Of a stretch of 64,000 nt of DNA, positions 15,413 to 23,423 are shown in pieces. The position numbers were made by a program, and so were the translations under genes. The notes beneath the pieces were generated by a model. It was not told the origin of the DNA. It saw only the letters and a program-made list of their open reading frames with translations, and did not search any database. The first letter of the stretch is position 1; each line of letters starts with the position of its first letter. The stretch comes from Cryobacterium sp. GrIS_2_6 (GTDB lineage: Bacteria; Actinomycetota; Actinomycetes; Actinomycetales; Microbacteriaceae), in assembly GCF_035984545.1 (NCBI RefSeq), contig NZ_JAXCHP010000001.1, forward strand, positions 868,001-932,000. The letters run 5' to 3'.

Positions 15413-15720
15413 AAGCTGACCTCTTCCGGGTGCTCCTTGCACCGGTCGCAAGGCAGCGGGTAGAAGTCGTGAGTCCGGCAGTAGACCGGCCCGCTGTCGA
15501 TTGCCCGCTTCGCCCTCACTCGCACGGCGTTCCGGATGACGTGCGCCATCTGCAGGTAGTCCGTTGACTCCTGCCGGTGCATCTTCACGGCCGCGATCGC
15601 ATCCGCCGCGTTCAGGTGACCGATGGTGTCGAACCACTCCATGATCACGAGCCGGTCAACCTGCCTGTTGTCGCCCAGTTGCACCTTGGCGACTACCTGC
15701 TTGCACTCGTCGAGCGTCAT
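15409..15720 (-). CDS. Possible replicative helicase loader-like protein, 103 aa
   Basis: WFDTIGHLNAADAIAAVKMH then YLQMAHVIRNAVRVRAKR resembles a helical domain common in small actinophage proteins encoded after the replisome organiser and sometimes annotated as helicase loader. C-terminal C-x2-C (CDRCKEH). Overlaps the organiser gene by 4 nt. Function by context only. Confidence 0.5.
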   Translation of the reverse strand: MTLDECKQVVAKVQLGDNRQVDRLVIMEWFDTIGHLNAADAIAAVKMHRQESTDYLQMAHVIRNAVRVRAKRAIDSGPVYCRTHDFYPLPCDRCKEHPEEVSF

Positions 15721-16517
15721 GCGCTGATTCCCTTCATGTCGATGTCAGTTGCGAGCGCCAGGGTTGCCCGTGCTCGCTGTTCGGGGGTTTGTCGTGTCGG
15801 CCGGCTCTTGACGTCCGCCTGCTTGCGGCGCATCCAGTTCCGCCACGTTGACTCCCAGTTCGTTTTGACTCCCTTTTGGCCCGGCTGGGCGATCCAGTAG
15901 TCGACGAACGTTGAGTGTTCGGCTTGGCAGTCGATGTCCGGCGCGTCCGTCTTCGCCGTTGCGACAGAGGCAGCAGAGGGCATCCATTCGGGAGAGAGAC
16001 GAGAACCGCGACTAGCGGGTCTCTCTTTTATTACTTCTTTAGAAGTAATAGGGGTCGGGTCGGGTCGGGTCGGGTCGGGGGCAGGGTTACCAAGTGGTTC
16101 GTAACCACCCTGTAACTCGGTTACATCGGGCTGTGTAACCCGGTTACGTTCCCGCCACTTCCGCAGTTTCTCGGCGTTCTTCTCCCGGCCCGCCTCGACC
16201 TCAGCTTTCGTAGGCTGGTACTCCTCCCAGTTCCAGAATCGAAACTCAGCCGTCGAGTTTCGAGACTCGACGCTTGAGTTTGGAAACTCGACAGGGACTC
16301 GCGCCCACAGCCTCACCGAAACGAGTGCGTCAACGAGCGTCGTTGTGCCGCCCCATTCGTCGATCATGAAATCGGGGACATGCCCATCGGTGAGCTGATC
16401 AGCCGCCCACGACCCCGCCACCGTCCACAGCCCGATCGCCGCCAGCCTGTGTCGGCGCGGGATCTGCATCAGCTTTCTCGACGAGTGGAGTTTGTCGTCT
16501 ACCTTGAACCACGCCAT
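15717..16517 (-). CDS. DnaD-like replisome organiser containing iterons
   Basis: 266 residues. The N-terminal winged helix is typical of phage replication initiators (MAWFKVDDKLHSSRKLMQIP...AIGLWTVAGSW). A charged linker follows, then a C-terminal DnaD/primosome-type helical part (FVDYWIAQPGQKGVKTNWESTWRNWMRR). RBS GGAGG before ATG 16517. The gene contains direct and inverted repeats (16230..16292 and 16085..16150) suggestive of an origin inside its own coding sequence, as in lambda O. Confidence 0.75.
   Translation of the reverse strand: MAWFKVDDKLHSSRKLMQIPRRHRLAAIGLWTVAGSWAADQLTDGHVPDFMIDEWGGTTTLVDALVSVRLWARVPVEFPNSSVESRNSTAEFRFWNWEEYQPTKAEVEAGREKNAEKLRKWRERNRVTQPDVTELQGGYEPLGNPAPDPTRPDPTPITSKEVIKERPASRGSRLSPEWMPSAASVATAKTDAPDIDCQAEHSTFVDYWIAQPGQKGVKTNWESTWRNWMRRKQADVKSRPTRQTPEQRARATLALATDIDMKGISA
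16048..16150. repeat. GTAAC palindromes and GGGTC tract in the replication gene
   Basis: TGTAACTCGGTTACA and TGTAACCCGGTTACG start 23 bp apart. A looser GGTTAC...GTAACC pair precedes them. Then comes a tandem GGGTC tract at 16050..16079 coding for Asp-Pro-Thr/Arg repeats. The two GTAAC palindromes look like protein-binding sites; the GGGTC tract may be only codon repetition. Confidence 0.5.
16230..16292 (-). repeat. Three tandem 21-bp iterons (candidate replication origin)
   Basis: Units 16272..16292, 16251..16271 and 16230..16250 follow each other without gap. Their shared pattern on the minus strand is GTCGAGTTTCCAAACTC plus 4 bases; the third is more diverged. Each unit is itself nearly palindromic (GAGTTT..AAACTC). 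They code for VEFPNSS VESRNST AEFRFWN inside the replisome organiser. Iterons within the initiator gene are a known origin arrangement. Confidence 0.65.
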
Positions 16518-16656
16518 TTCTACCTCCTTCCTTCTCGTTGAAATCGCCCCGCTCGATGCGAGTGCGGAGTCCGCTGTACACGGCGTGCACGACGTCGTTG
16601 CTTGATGCCTGACGTTCGGCCAACCATGCGAGGATTGCTGCCTTGTCGAGCGACAT
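16399..16656 (-). CDS. Hypothetical protein, uncertain 3' end
   Basis: ATG 16656 overlaps the upstream HNH stop as TGATG. The first 45 residues (MSLDKAAILAWLAERQASSN...) look genuine and helical. The annotated stop would give an unusual 119-nt overlap with the organiser gene. One extra T in the TTT at about 16533 would instead end it at TAG just before that gene, giving about 48 aa. The C-terminal half of the present frame is low-complexity and doubtful. Confidence 0.45.
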   Translation of the reverse strand: MSLDKAAILAWLAERQASSNDVVHAVYSGLRTRIERGDFNEKEGGRNGVVQGRRQTPLVEKADADPAPTQAGGDRAVDGGGVVGG

Positions 16657-17059
16657 CAGAACACCGTTCCGTCGCCGGTCATCAGCCGTCGCGCCGTGGC
16701 CTCGTCGACCGTGCGCACCCGCCGAGGTCGTCGTACAGGACCCAGACGAGGTGCAGACCGTGAGGCCCGCAGACCATGCGTTGTGCCGGCCAGGATGACG
16801 GGACGCCCCACCGTGGGACTGACCAGCCTTCCTCCGTCGCCAGCATCGGGTGCTCCGACTTGAACTGGTGACAGCGGGGACACAGCGCCTGCAAATTCGA
16901 GGCGACCGTGTTCCCTCGCATCCGATTCTGGCGATGGTCGCGCTGCACCGTCCCGACCGCGCCACACCTTACACACCGGCCCATATCGCGCAAGGTGCAA
17001 ATCTCGTACGCAGCCTTCTCAGCGAGGCGGGTTGGAGGGTCAGGCTTCGGGGTGATCAC
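16656..17059 (-). pseudogene. HNH endonuclease, probable 1-nt frame break
   Basis: GTG at 17059 overlaps the recT stop as GTGA. The core is CVRCGAVGTVQRDHRQNR...LQALCPRCHQFK, a compact HNH nuclease with zinc cysteines. The frame stops at 16682 after DDLGGCARST. Adding one G to the run at 16718..16720 continues as GGVRTVDEATARRLMTGDGTVF and ends at 16656 in TGATG overlap with the next gene (134 aa). This is more natural than the truncated reading and fits the homopolymer-error pattern. Confidence 0.7.
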
Positions 17060-17889
17060 TGCCCTGCCGCGTCTTCGGCCTGCTCTTCGGCCGTGCGCTC
17101 CATCGGGTCGGCGGGCCGTTCCTGGACCGTCATCACCTCGGGTTCGTCGCGGGTGACGACGAGATCGTGAATCCCCGCGATCGACTCCACCTTGTTCTCG
17201 TCGGCCTCGATTGCCTTGGCGAGCTCGGTGGACTTCGGCAGGTATGGGGCGAGAGCGCGGATGCCGGTCTTGCGGGCCATCTCTTCCTCGTTGGTCTGCC
17301 ATGGGGTGCCCTTGTCCCAGTAGTGCGGGCGGCGGGCGAGAACCTTGTCCTTCGGCAGGTACGCCCACACGGTGCCGGCGCCCTTGATCTTCGCCATTGC
17401 GACGACGCCCGTCCATGCGCGGTCCTCGTCGTAGTCGGCGGGGTTCCACTCGAAGAAGCGGCCGCGCTCACTGTTGGCGCCGTGGTCGAACTTGTCGCCG
17501 TCGCGGACGAGGAACGTCTCGATCTTCTCGATGCGCCCGGACCGGTAGGCCAGTTCGATGTAGCCCTGGTAGCCGATGATCGGCAGGCAGATGTCGACGC
17601 CCTTCTCACGTCTGGGGGTGAGGTAGAAGTGTCCGAGCGCCGGGCCGATCTCGAGCTTGAGCTGCGCGGCCAGCATGATGCCGCCGAGTACGGAGGCCGG
17701 GGTGGCCTGCTGCAGCTTCGGGGAGGATGCGATGGTGCTGATCGCCGCCCGGACGAACGCGGCCGAGTTGAGCGCGCCGGCCAGCTGCACTTCGATCGCG
17801 GCCTGCTGTGCCTGCACGAGATCCTTGATGGTGGGGTTCTTCCGCTGCGCTACCTGCTGGGTGGCGATCTTGCCGGAGAGGTCAGTCAT
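17056..17889 (-). CDS. recT: RecT-family single-strand annealing protein
   Basis: 277 residues. RecT core: PASVLGGIMLAAQLKLEIGP, GHFYLTPR...ICLPIIGYQGYIELAYRSG and ETFLVRDGDKF are family landmarks. The C-terminal 60 residues are acidic and variable. Anneals complementary ssDNA produced by the exonuclease encoded just upstream (8-nt overlap), forming the phage recombination pair. Confidence 0.92.
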   Translation of the reverse strand: MTDLSGKIATQQVAQRKNPTIKDLVQAQQAAIEVQLAGALNSAAFVRAAISTIASSPKLQQATPASVLGGIMLAAQLKLEIGPALGHFYLTPRREKGVDICLPIIGYQGYIELAYRSGRIEKIETFLVRDGDKFDHGANSERGRFFEWNPADYDEDRAWTGVVAMAKIKGAGTVWAYLPKDKVLARRPHYWDKGTPWQTNEEEMARKTGIRALAPYLPKSTELAKAIEADENKVESIAGIHDLVVTRDEPEVMTVQERPADPMERTAEEQAEDAAGQ

Positions 17890-18937
17890 TGTGTGCCTTC
17901 TGTTCTTTTTTCCAAATGGTGAGTTCGCCGTAGTCGCTGAGCACGTCGGAGACGGTCAGTCCTGCCTCCCAGCCCTCGGGCGGGTCGGTCGCGAATTCTT
18001 CGTTCAGCGCCTTGGTGTCCTTGCGGAGGAATCGGGGCGCTGCGGGGTGCTCGCGGGTGTACATGTCCACGAGTGCAGGATGCTCAGCCTTGAAGAGGGC
18101 CATGTCGAACGACGTCGTCGGCTTCGGGCGCTTCCACGTGTAGAGCGCCTTTCCCTGGTAGGCGAGGACGCTCTTGTTCGTGACGTTGAGCAGTTCCTTG
18201 TACGCGGCCTTCACCGATTCGATGCGGGCGTCGGCTTCCTTGTACGCGCTGCGTTCCTGCCCGTCGAGGTACCACGCCATGAGCAAGCGCTCGTCGCCGT
18301 CCAGCGTCTCGCCAGAGTCGCGGTGGGTTAGCGCCAGTTCCTCGCTCGTTGTGGGCTCAGGCGGCGTTTTCGCCATGACATTGTTCTGCCAGAAGTCCTT
18401 CGTGATGCTGATGATCTGGTCGACCACCTGCTGATCCCACTCGATGACGTAGAACTCCGGACGGTTGCCACCGTGGAGCACCGCAAGGTACCCGCGGCGG
18501 GCGCCGAGGACGATCATCTGGACGAACACCTGAATCAGGTAGTTGTCCGGCACCCCGTCAGCCCACGCATCAGCCATGAACCGATCCGACGTCTTAAGTT
18601 CCAGAGGTTCTCCGAGGTCGGTCACCCGGTCAGGGGTTGCACCGAGCCACGGGTATTCCGTGGACTGCAGCAGCCCCGGCGACGGCAGGACCGTGAGGCC
18701 CTTCTTGTCAGCGACCCATGTGGCGATCGCATCCTCGAGGCGGTGGCCCCATTCCTGCCACTCGGTCATGTCGTCGGTGACGTTCGGGTTCAGCTTGTCG
18801 AGGTAGATCCCCAGGGGTGTCGAATAGTGGGACAGGCCGAGAATGCACGCGACCTCGGATGCCCCGATGATCGACTTGCGGAGCGTCAGCCATTCCGGGG
18901 TATTTGCCGTGGCGGTCAGGATTCGGTAGGCGGTCAT
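17882..18937 (-). CDS. YqaJ/RecB-type 5'-3' exonuclease
   Basis: 351 residues from ATG 18937 (an in-frame GTG at 18946 is less likely because 18937 is coupled by ATGA). Landmarks of the YqaJ nuclease: IIGASEVACILGLS, GATPDRV, then PLELKT as the catalytic D...ExK set, and NYLIQVFVQMIVLGARRGYLAVL. Degrades dsDNA ends to give ssDNA for RecT. Confidence 0.9.
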   Translation of the reverse strand: MTAYRILTATANTPEWLTLRKSIIGASEVACILGLSHYSTPLGIYLDKLNPNVTDDMTEWQEWGHRLEDAIATWVADKKGLTVLPSPGLLQSTEYPWLGATPDRVTDLGEPLELKTSDRFMADAWADGVPDNYLIQVFVQMIVLGARRGYLAVLHGGNRPEFYVIEWDQQVVDQIISITKDFWQNNVMAKTPPEPTTSEELALTHRDSGETLDGDERLLMAWYLDGQERSAYKEADARIESVKAAYKELLNVTNKSVLAYQGKALYTWKRPKPTTSFDMALFKAEHPALVDMYTREHPAAPRFLRKDTKALNEEFATDPPEGWEAGLTVSDVLSDYGELTIWKKEQKAHND

Positions 18938-19527
18938 ACCTCCCACCTCACGGCGTCCATGGCTTCGAGGTTTAGCAGGGGCAGGGACTCCTCGACGGGC
19001 ATCCAGAGGTGTCGGGCACCCATCGCGGCGAAGATCACAGCGTCGGCCTCGTCGTTGCCCTTCACGTCGACCTGTGCGTAGCGCTTGATCACCGCGGCGA
19101 GAACCTTGTCCTTCGGCGCGTTGCCCTTGCCGGTCGCGTACTTGCAGCGCTGGCCCGAGGTAATGACCACGGGCTCCTGATCAACGAACTCGCTGATGTA
19201 CTTGACCACTAGCCACCAGTGCGCGTGGATCTTGTCGAGGGAGGAGGACTTGGCGCCGAATGCCATGCCCTCGATGACCACAAGGTCGGTGCGGTCGAAT
19301 ATCACCGCTTTGTCGATCTGTTCCGCGATCTTTTCGGACCGAGCAAGGAAGCTGCGCAGCGTCCCGGCGTCCGGCTTCGAGGTGATCGTGTGTGTCGCGA
19401 TCACCCCGTTCGCAATGACCGCGATCCCGGTTGACGTCATTGACAGGTCGATGCCGATCACGCGGCGGCCGGTGAGGTGCTGCGAGTGTGCGGGCATCAG
19501 GCCGGTGTCAGTTCCGATGTCGGTCAC
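18934..19527 (-). CDS. RuvC-like Holliday junction resolvase
   Basis: 197 residues, GTG start. RNase H-fold acidic residues: D27 (VIGIDLSMTSTGIA), E86 (VVIEGMAFG) and D159/D162 (GNDEADAV). Resolves branched intermediates made by RecT and replication. Length and motif spacing fit RuvC-family phage resolvases. Confidence 0.88.
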   Translation of the reverse strand: MTDIGTDTGLMPAHSQHLTGRRVIGIDLSMTSTGIAVIANGVIATHTITSKPDAGTLRSFLARSEKIAEQIDKAVIFDRTDLVVIEGMAFGAKSSSLDKIHAHWWLVVKYISEFVDQEPVVITSGQRCKYATGKGNAPKDKVLAAVIKRYAQVDVKGNDEADAVIFAAMGARHLWMPVEESLPLLNLEAMDAVRWEV

Positions 19528-19679
19528 TTGGTGGCACCGATCGCCAGGGTGTTTGCAGCGCTCAACGCCTCAACTTCTTCCACGAGCTGGCGGATGACAT
19601 CCTTGGCGATATTCGGTACCGAGAGGCTGAAATCCGGGTCGGCCAGATCGCGGGCGAAGGCCATCTGGGCGGCGTTCAC
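19524..19679 (-). CDS. Helical microprotein, 51 aa
   Basis: GTG 19679 in GTGA overlap with the gene above; ends overlapping the resolvase GTG. Predicted amphipathic helices (DVIRQLVEEVEALSAANT). Unknown. Confidence 0.55.
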   Translation of the reverse strand: MNAAQMAFARDLADPDFSLSVPNIAKDVIRQLVEEVEALSAANTLAIGATK

Positions 19680-20062
19680 TCGGCGACCCACTTGGAGATT
19701 ACGGCTTGCATCGAGGGGTGCTGCATGGTAGCCGGGATGACCTTGCGCACGTCCGCAATCACTTCGGCGGCGACCTCGGCAACAGGACGGAGCAGGGTGA
19801 AGGACTCCGACTGGGAAGCCTCGGTCTCCATGTAGTGCATGAGATTCGGGGAGCGCCACCCCATGATGCTCAGGTCCAGCACCATGCCGTTGCTGATCTG
19901 GTAGAGGCCATACTCGGTTGGCAGCTCGGCGGGGCGGTTGATCAGCTCGTAGGTGTTGCCGGGGTATGCCTCGACGAACTGGTCACACGTTGCGGTGTAC
20001 TCGCGGATCTCGCGTACCTTGTCGCCCTTGCGGATGTCTTCCCGCTTGATCGGTGTGCTCAT
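19676..20062 (-). CDS. Hypothetical protein, 128 aa
   Basis: The N-terminus IKREDIRKGDKVREI...EYTATCDQFVEAY resembles small beta-barrel proteins with a KGDxV strand. No firm family. Lies between the SMC-like ATPase and the resolvase, in ATGA overlap with the former. Confidence 0.65.
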   Translation of the reverse strand: MSTPIKREDIRKGDKVREIREYTATCDQFVEAYPGNTYELINRPAELPTEYGLYQISNGMVLDLSIMGWRSPNLMHYMETEASQSESFTLLRPVAEVAAEVIADVRKVIPATMQHPSMQAVISKWVAE

Positions 20063-21324
20063 GCCGCCAGCTCCCCAGCGGTGAAGACGGCGCCGAGCTC
20101 GCGAGAGTCATCCCGGTCCCGCTCGACGATGACGTAGTACTCGCGCTCAATGGCGAGCTTTCGGATCCCGGCGAGCGACACCGCGTCGAGCATGTCGCCG
20201 TCCTCGATGAAGACGAGTCGCAGGTCCGACTTGTCGCTCGTGGCCAGGTCGAACGCGGTGATGATCTTCGCCGCCGAGTTCACCTGCTGTTTGAACGGGA
20301 TGCCGTCGATGGTGATGCCCGTGTCATCGACCGACATGCCCGTGATCGGGAAGACTGCGGCCTTGAGGCCGTCCGACTTCGTCTTGGCGATCGCCTCGAG
20401 CTTCGCGTTCAGCCCGGCGACCACAGCGTTGGCCGCGGTCGCTCGCTCGTCGGCGTCGTGCCAGGCGCGGGCGGCCCGGATGGTGGCGTTCGTCTCTTCG
20501 ACGCTCGCCAGCTTCGCGGTGATGGCGTCCACGTTGACCGGGCGCACGGTGCGAGCCTCGGCGAGAGTCGTCGCGGCGACCTCTGTGGCGGTGAGCAGGA
20601 ATGTCTTGGCGGCGTCGAGCAGATCCGAGAGACGGGCGACCTCGCGCTCGGCATCCGACTTCGCGTTCTCCGCGTTGATCGCCGCGGCGCGCAGCCGGTC
20701 GACGTGCGCGTTGTGCAGGCGGGCCGTCTCGGCCTCCGCGAGCACTGCCGTCGCCGACACCTCCACGGTGGGCGTGCCGGCCGCGGGCTTCACGAGCGCC
20801 TCGACGACGGCCGTGAGCCGCTTTGCCTCGCGTGCCGCATCCGTGCGCCCGTCGTACGCCGCCTTGTGCTCGGCCTCCAACTTGGCGAGGTCGAACGGCA
20901 GGGCCACCTTGGACAACAGCACCTCTCGCTGTTTCGGTGCGTCCAGGTTGATGAACGTCTTCGTGTTGAACGACTGGCCGCCTGCCGCTTCGAGGACGAA
21001 CGCGGGACCGGACGGGTACTTGGCGCCGTCGAGCGCCCACACCTCGAACTTCATGGCCTTGCCCTCGCGGTACGTCTTCCGCAGTCGCGCCTTCGACGTG
21101 ACGACCTCGAGGTACGCCTCCGTCTCGCCGTCGTGGATGGGCTTCGGGGTGCCCTTGATCCCGCCCGGGGCGAAGATCTCCTCGATGCCGTTGAGGAAGG
21201 ACGACTTGCCGGAACCGTTCGGCCCGGCGATGACGATCAGCCCGGGCCCGTCCGGCCGGATCGTTGCCGTGCCGACGATGCCGCCGTACTGGTGAGCAGT
21301 GAGCTCGGTGATTGCCTGTGTCAT
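20059..21324 (-). CDS. SMC/RecF-like AAA ATPase
   Basis: 421 residues from ATG 21324. Walker A GPNGSGKSS (34-42), then a long alanine/glutamate-rich coiled coil (about 140-290), then Walker B RLVFIEDGDMLD near residue 385, the head-coil-head layout of RecF/SbcC proteins. Upstream in-frame codons encode Arg/His-rich junk and overlap two genes, so were left out. Expected partner of the nuclease and resolvase. Confidence 0.85.
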   Translation of the reverse strand: MTQAITELTAHQYGGIVGTATIRPDGPGLIVIAGPNGSGKSSFLNGIEEIFAPGGIKGTPKPIHDGETEAYLEVVTSKARLRKTYREGKAMKFEVWALDGAKYPSGPAFVLEAAGGQSFNTKTFINLDAPKQREVLLSKVALPFDLAKLEAEHKAAYDGRTDAAREAKRLTAVVEALVKPAAGTPTVEVSATAVLAEAETARLHNAHVDRLRAAAINAENAKSDAEREVARLSDLLDAAKTFLLTATEVAATTLAEARTVRPVNVDAITAKLASVEETNATIRAARAWHDADERATAANAVVAGLNAKLEAIAKTKSDGLKAAVFPITGMSVDDTGITIDGIPFKQQVNSAAKIITAFDLATSDKSDLRLVFIEDGDMLDAVSLAGIRKLAIEREYYVIVERDRDDSRELGAVFTAGELAA

Positions 21325-21497
21325 GAGTGATCCGTTTCTGTGAAGTACGTCGCCTGGATGTAGGCGACGGTGATGAGTGGTGTGATGAGGCCGAATCCCC
21401 AGCCGAGGGTCGGCCAGAGAGGCCAGACGAAGCGCGCCCCGACGAGGAAGACGAGGATGCCGACGATGAAGAGGAGCCAGAGGATGAGTTTCAGCAA
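21321..21497 (-). CDS. Two-helix membrane microprotein, 58 aa, TTG start
   Basis: LLKLILWLLFIVGILVFLVG is one membrane helix; GWGFGLITPLITVAYIQ is probably a second. TTG at 21497 lies in the upstream stop region (TTGCTGA). ATGA overlap with the ATPase gene. Function unknown. Confidence 0.55.
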   Translation of the reverse strand: MLKLILWLLFIVGILVFLVGARFVWPLWPTLGWGFGLITPLITVAYIQATYFTETDHS

Positions 21498-21706
21498 GGT
21501 GGCTCACCCATCCCGAGCGCCTCAGCGGTCGTCTCGTGGAGCGTTCTGCAGTACGGGCACGTCCACCAGGCGGTATTGTCCGAGTCCACGTCGACGTCCG
21601 AGATGCCCGACCAGTTGCAAGGGACCTCGAAGCCCAGAAGGATGACGGGCTCCGTGCACTCGGTATTGGCGATCTCGACGGCGACGCCCTGACCTGAGGA
21701 AGCCAT
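21491..21706 (-). CDS. Zinc-binding protein, 71 aa
   Basis: C-x2-C in WWTCPYCRTLHE plus separate cysteines (ECTEP, VPCNW). ATG overlaps the preceding stop as TAATG. Unknown function. Confidence 0.6.
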   Translation of the reverse strand: MASSGQGVAVEIANTECTEPVILLGFEVPCNWSGISDVDVDSDNTAWWTCPYCRTLHETTAEALGMGEPPC

Positions 21707-22035
21707 TAGGCGGTCCCGTTGATTGCGCGGGCGAGCTCAATGTGGAAGTGATAGACGTTCGACGAGAAGTCCTTACCGTTCACGAAAAAGAACGGCAAGG
21801 GATTCATGAGAGCGTTCAGCCCATCGGACAGGATGTCGAGCTGCGCGTCGATGGTGCGGTGCAGGGTGACCATTAGTGGGTCGTTCGTGACCGGTGCGTA
21901 TCCTGGATCGTCGATTGCGCCCGATGCCCCGGGGACTTCTTCGGCGAGCCACCCGTTCATCTCGAAGTAGCCGCACTCATCTCGAAGCGAAGTCAGCTTC
22001 TCGATCGCTGCCTGGATCTCCTCGACGGCGGTCAC
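21706..22035 (-). CDS. Hypothetical protein, 109 aa
   Basis: GTG 22035 in GTGA overlap. Helical start (VEEIQAAIEKLTSLRDE) and a compact acidic body. Resembles small actinophage proteins of unknown role that describe a helical pair. Confidence 0.6.
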   Translation of the reverse strand: MTAVEEIQAAIEKLTSLRDECGYFEMNGWLAEEVPGASGAIDDPGYAPVTNDPLMVTLHRTIDAQLDILSDGLNALMNPLPFFFVNGKDFSSNVYHFHIELARAINGTA

Positions 22036-22130
22036 GAGGCAGCCCGCCACACGACTGCGACGATCGCGCCGAGGATGAGGACAGTCCAGACGACGGCGAG
22101 CACTCGTGCGACCTTCCAGATGGCGGTCAC
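22032..22130 (-). CDS. Single-pass membrane microprotein, 32 aa
   Basis: VTAIWKVARVLAVVWTVLIL... is almost entirely one membrane helix. GTGA overlaps at both ends. Confidence 0.5.
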   Translation of the reverse strand: MTAIWKVARVLAVVWTVLILGAIVAVVWRAAS

Positions 22131-22399
22131 TGGGAGATCGCCACAGCGAGAACGAGCAGGCCGAGGACGGCCAGTAGGAGCGCCGTGGTAGCCCAGGCGA
22201 GTGCGCTGTGCGACTTCCGGGGCGGGGCAATCGGGGCAGTCACAATGGGCGGGAGCATGAGGCTCCGCGCCACAGCGTCGCGTACCCACTGACGGTTCTC
22301 CATCAGATCCAGGCGGGAGATCTCCGGGTCAGACCAGGCGTAGGCGGGCACGTCGATGCTGTCGGCGTGCGGATCAAAGTTCGGGGGCGTGAAGCTCAT
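22127..22399 (-). CDS. Tail-anchored membrane protein, 90 aa
   Basis: Soluble acidic N-terminal 60 residues, then a C-terminal membrane helix (ALAWATTALLLAVLGLLVLA). A tail-anchored layout; no known family. Confidence 0.6.
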   Translation of the reverse strand: MSFTPPNFDPHADSIDVPAYAWSDPEISRLDLMENRQWVRDAVARSLMLPPIVTAPIAPPRKSHSALAWATTALLLAVLGLLVLAVAISQ

Positions 22400-22719
22400 G
22401 AGGTCACCCGCCAGACGTTGACCTGTCGGTTACTACGGCCCGTGGCGGTGACGCCGGATGCTTCGATCACGCCGTCCTTGGTGAGTTCCGACCGCCGCTT
22501 GCGGGGTGAGTCGAGGTCGGCGGGCACGTAGTCGAGCTCGGCGAAGTACGCGGCCGTCAACTGCTCGTCCGTCATCGGGCGGCCCGTGATCAGCCGGAGT
22601 ACGGCGGCCTTGACGTGCACCCGGTTCGTGTTGCTGTCCGCCGCGGCGTGGGAGGTGAGCGGGTCCGACTCTCGGGCTCTCGTCGTGTCGGCGCCGGTGA
22701 TAGTTGGTACGGTGTCCAT
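22396..22719 (-). CDS. Winged-helix DNA-binding protein, 107 aa
   Basis: SDPLTSHAAADSN followed by VLRLITGRPMTDEQLTAAYF and RKRRSELTKDGVIEASG is a winged HTH found in many actinophage early regions. Leader has RBS AAAGGAAC and an upstream hairpin (22743..22775). First gene of a leftward early transcript. Confidence 0.75.
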   Translation of the reverse strand: MDTVPTITGADTTRARESDPLTSHAAADSNTNRVHVKAAVLRLITGRPMTDEQLTAAYFAELDYVPADLDSPRKRRSELTKDGVIEASGVTATGRSNRQVNVWRVTS

Positions 22720-22742
22720 GACGTTCCTTTCGTGTGCGTGAT

Positions 22743-22775
22743 GGCCTCACTGGCTCGAACCGGTGAGGCCTTTTT
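22743..22775 (+). terminator. Plus-strand terminator / minus-strand leader hairpin
   Basis: GGCCTCAC/GTGAGGCC stem with 12-nt loop followed by TTTTT on the plus strand. In the minus direction it lies in the leader of the gene at 22719. Closely resembles 26944..26979, including the following AAGGAAC-type RBS before the start codon. Confidence 0.65.
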
Positions 22776-22785
22776 CGTGTGTGCG

Positions 22786-22836
22786 TAGCGCCGGGAGGAT
22801 TCGAACCTCCGCAACCCCGCGACCGACTCGGCGCCC
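22786..22836 (-). other. tRNA-like fragment (acceptor plus T-arm)
   Basis: On the minus strand GGAGG-TTCGAAT-CCTCC is a perfect T-arm, and GGCGCCG pairs with CGGCGCT (one G-U) as a 7-bp acceptor. The D- and anticodon arms are missing. Probably a remnant or tRNA mimic between two early genes. Confidence 0.35.
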
Positions 22837-22842
22837 GTCGTG

Positions 22843-23409
22843 CTACTGCGTTTTTGCGGTGACGGTTGGTGCACCGTCGAGCAGGATCAGACCCTGCGTG
22901 TTGTCCCAGTGGGCAGCGCCACCCTCGGTCTGCACGTCGCCCTCCCAGTAGGAGATGTACTTACTCCCATCGGAGGCGACACAGACGACGTACGTTCCAG
23001 ACGATGCGCCCGTGTACACGCCGCTCGGCTCCTGCTGTGCGACAACCCCGTAGCCGGCCGCCGCCCCGCTGGTGTTGGTGATCTGGTCCGGATTGGTCAG
23101 CTGCGCGGTCGTCGGGACGGCGAACCCGATGGACGGGCACACCTTGATCGGCTTGGGCGTGCCCTGATTGAAGAAGAACGTGGTCGTCGCAACCCCGTGG
23201 ATCTGCGCGTTCTCCACGTCGATCACCGTCTGCCTGTATTGGGACCAGTCAGCGGCGGGGATCGGTTGGTTCTTCTGGTAACGGTCCAACTGGCTGTTCG
23301 ACGCCACCTGATCGTTCTGCGTGGCGCTCGGCGTTTCCGTGCAGCCCGTCAGCGCCAGCCCGAGGGCGACCACGGCGGCCAAGGCGAGAATGGTTTTCTT
23401 GCGGTTCAT
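22843..23409 (-). CDS. Phage lipoprotein, 188 aa
   Basis: ATG 23409 gives MNRKK, a hydrophobic stretch and the lipobox LALTGC (Cys 23), so the mature protein is lipid-anchored outside the membrane. The extracellular part is polar with paired cysteines (VCPSIG, VVCVASD). Co-transcribed with the membrane protein upstream. Phage lipoproteins of this kind often block superinfection; that role is inferred. Confidence 0.75.
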   Translation of the reverse strand: MNRKKTILALAAVVALGLALTGCTETPSATQNDQVASNSQLDRYQKNQPIPAADWSQYRQTVIDVENAQIHGVATTTFFFNQGTPKPIKVCPSIGFAVPTTAQLTNPDQITNTSGAAAGYGVVAQQEPSGVYTGASSGTYVVCVASDGSKYISYWEGDVQTEGGAAHWDNTQGLILLDGAPTVTAKTQ

Positions 23410-23423
23410 GGTTGCTCTTTCTG

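Noticed and set aside
16050..16079. GGGTC pentamer tract as CRISPR or microsatellite element
   Set aside because: Only four to five units inside a coding Asp-Pro-Thr linker; no spacers. No CRISPR array seen anywhere.
20053..21330. 425-aa plus-strand open frame
   Set aside because: Shadow of the SMC-like ATPase caused by GC bias at third codon positions; no recognisable features.
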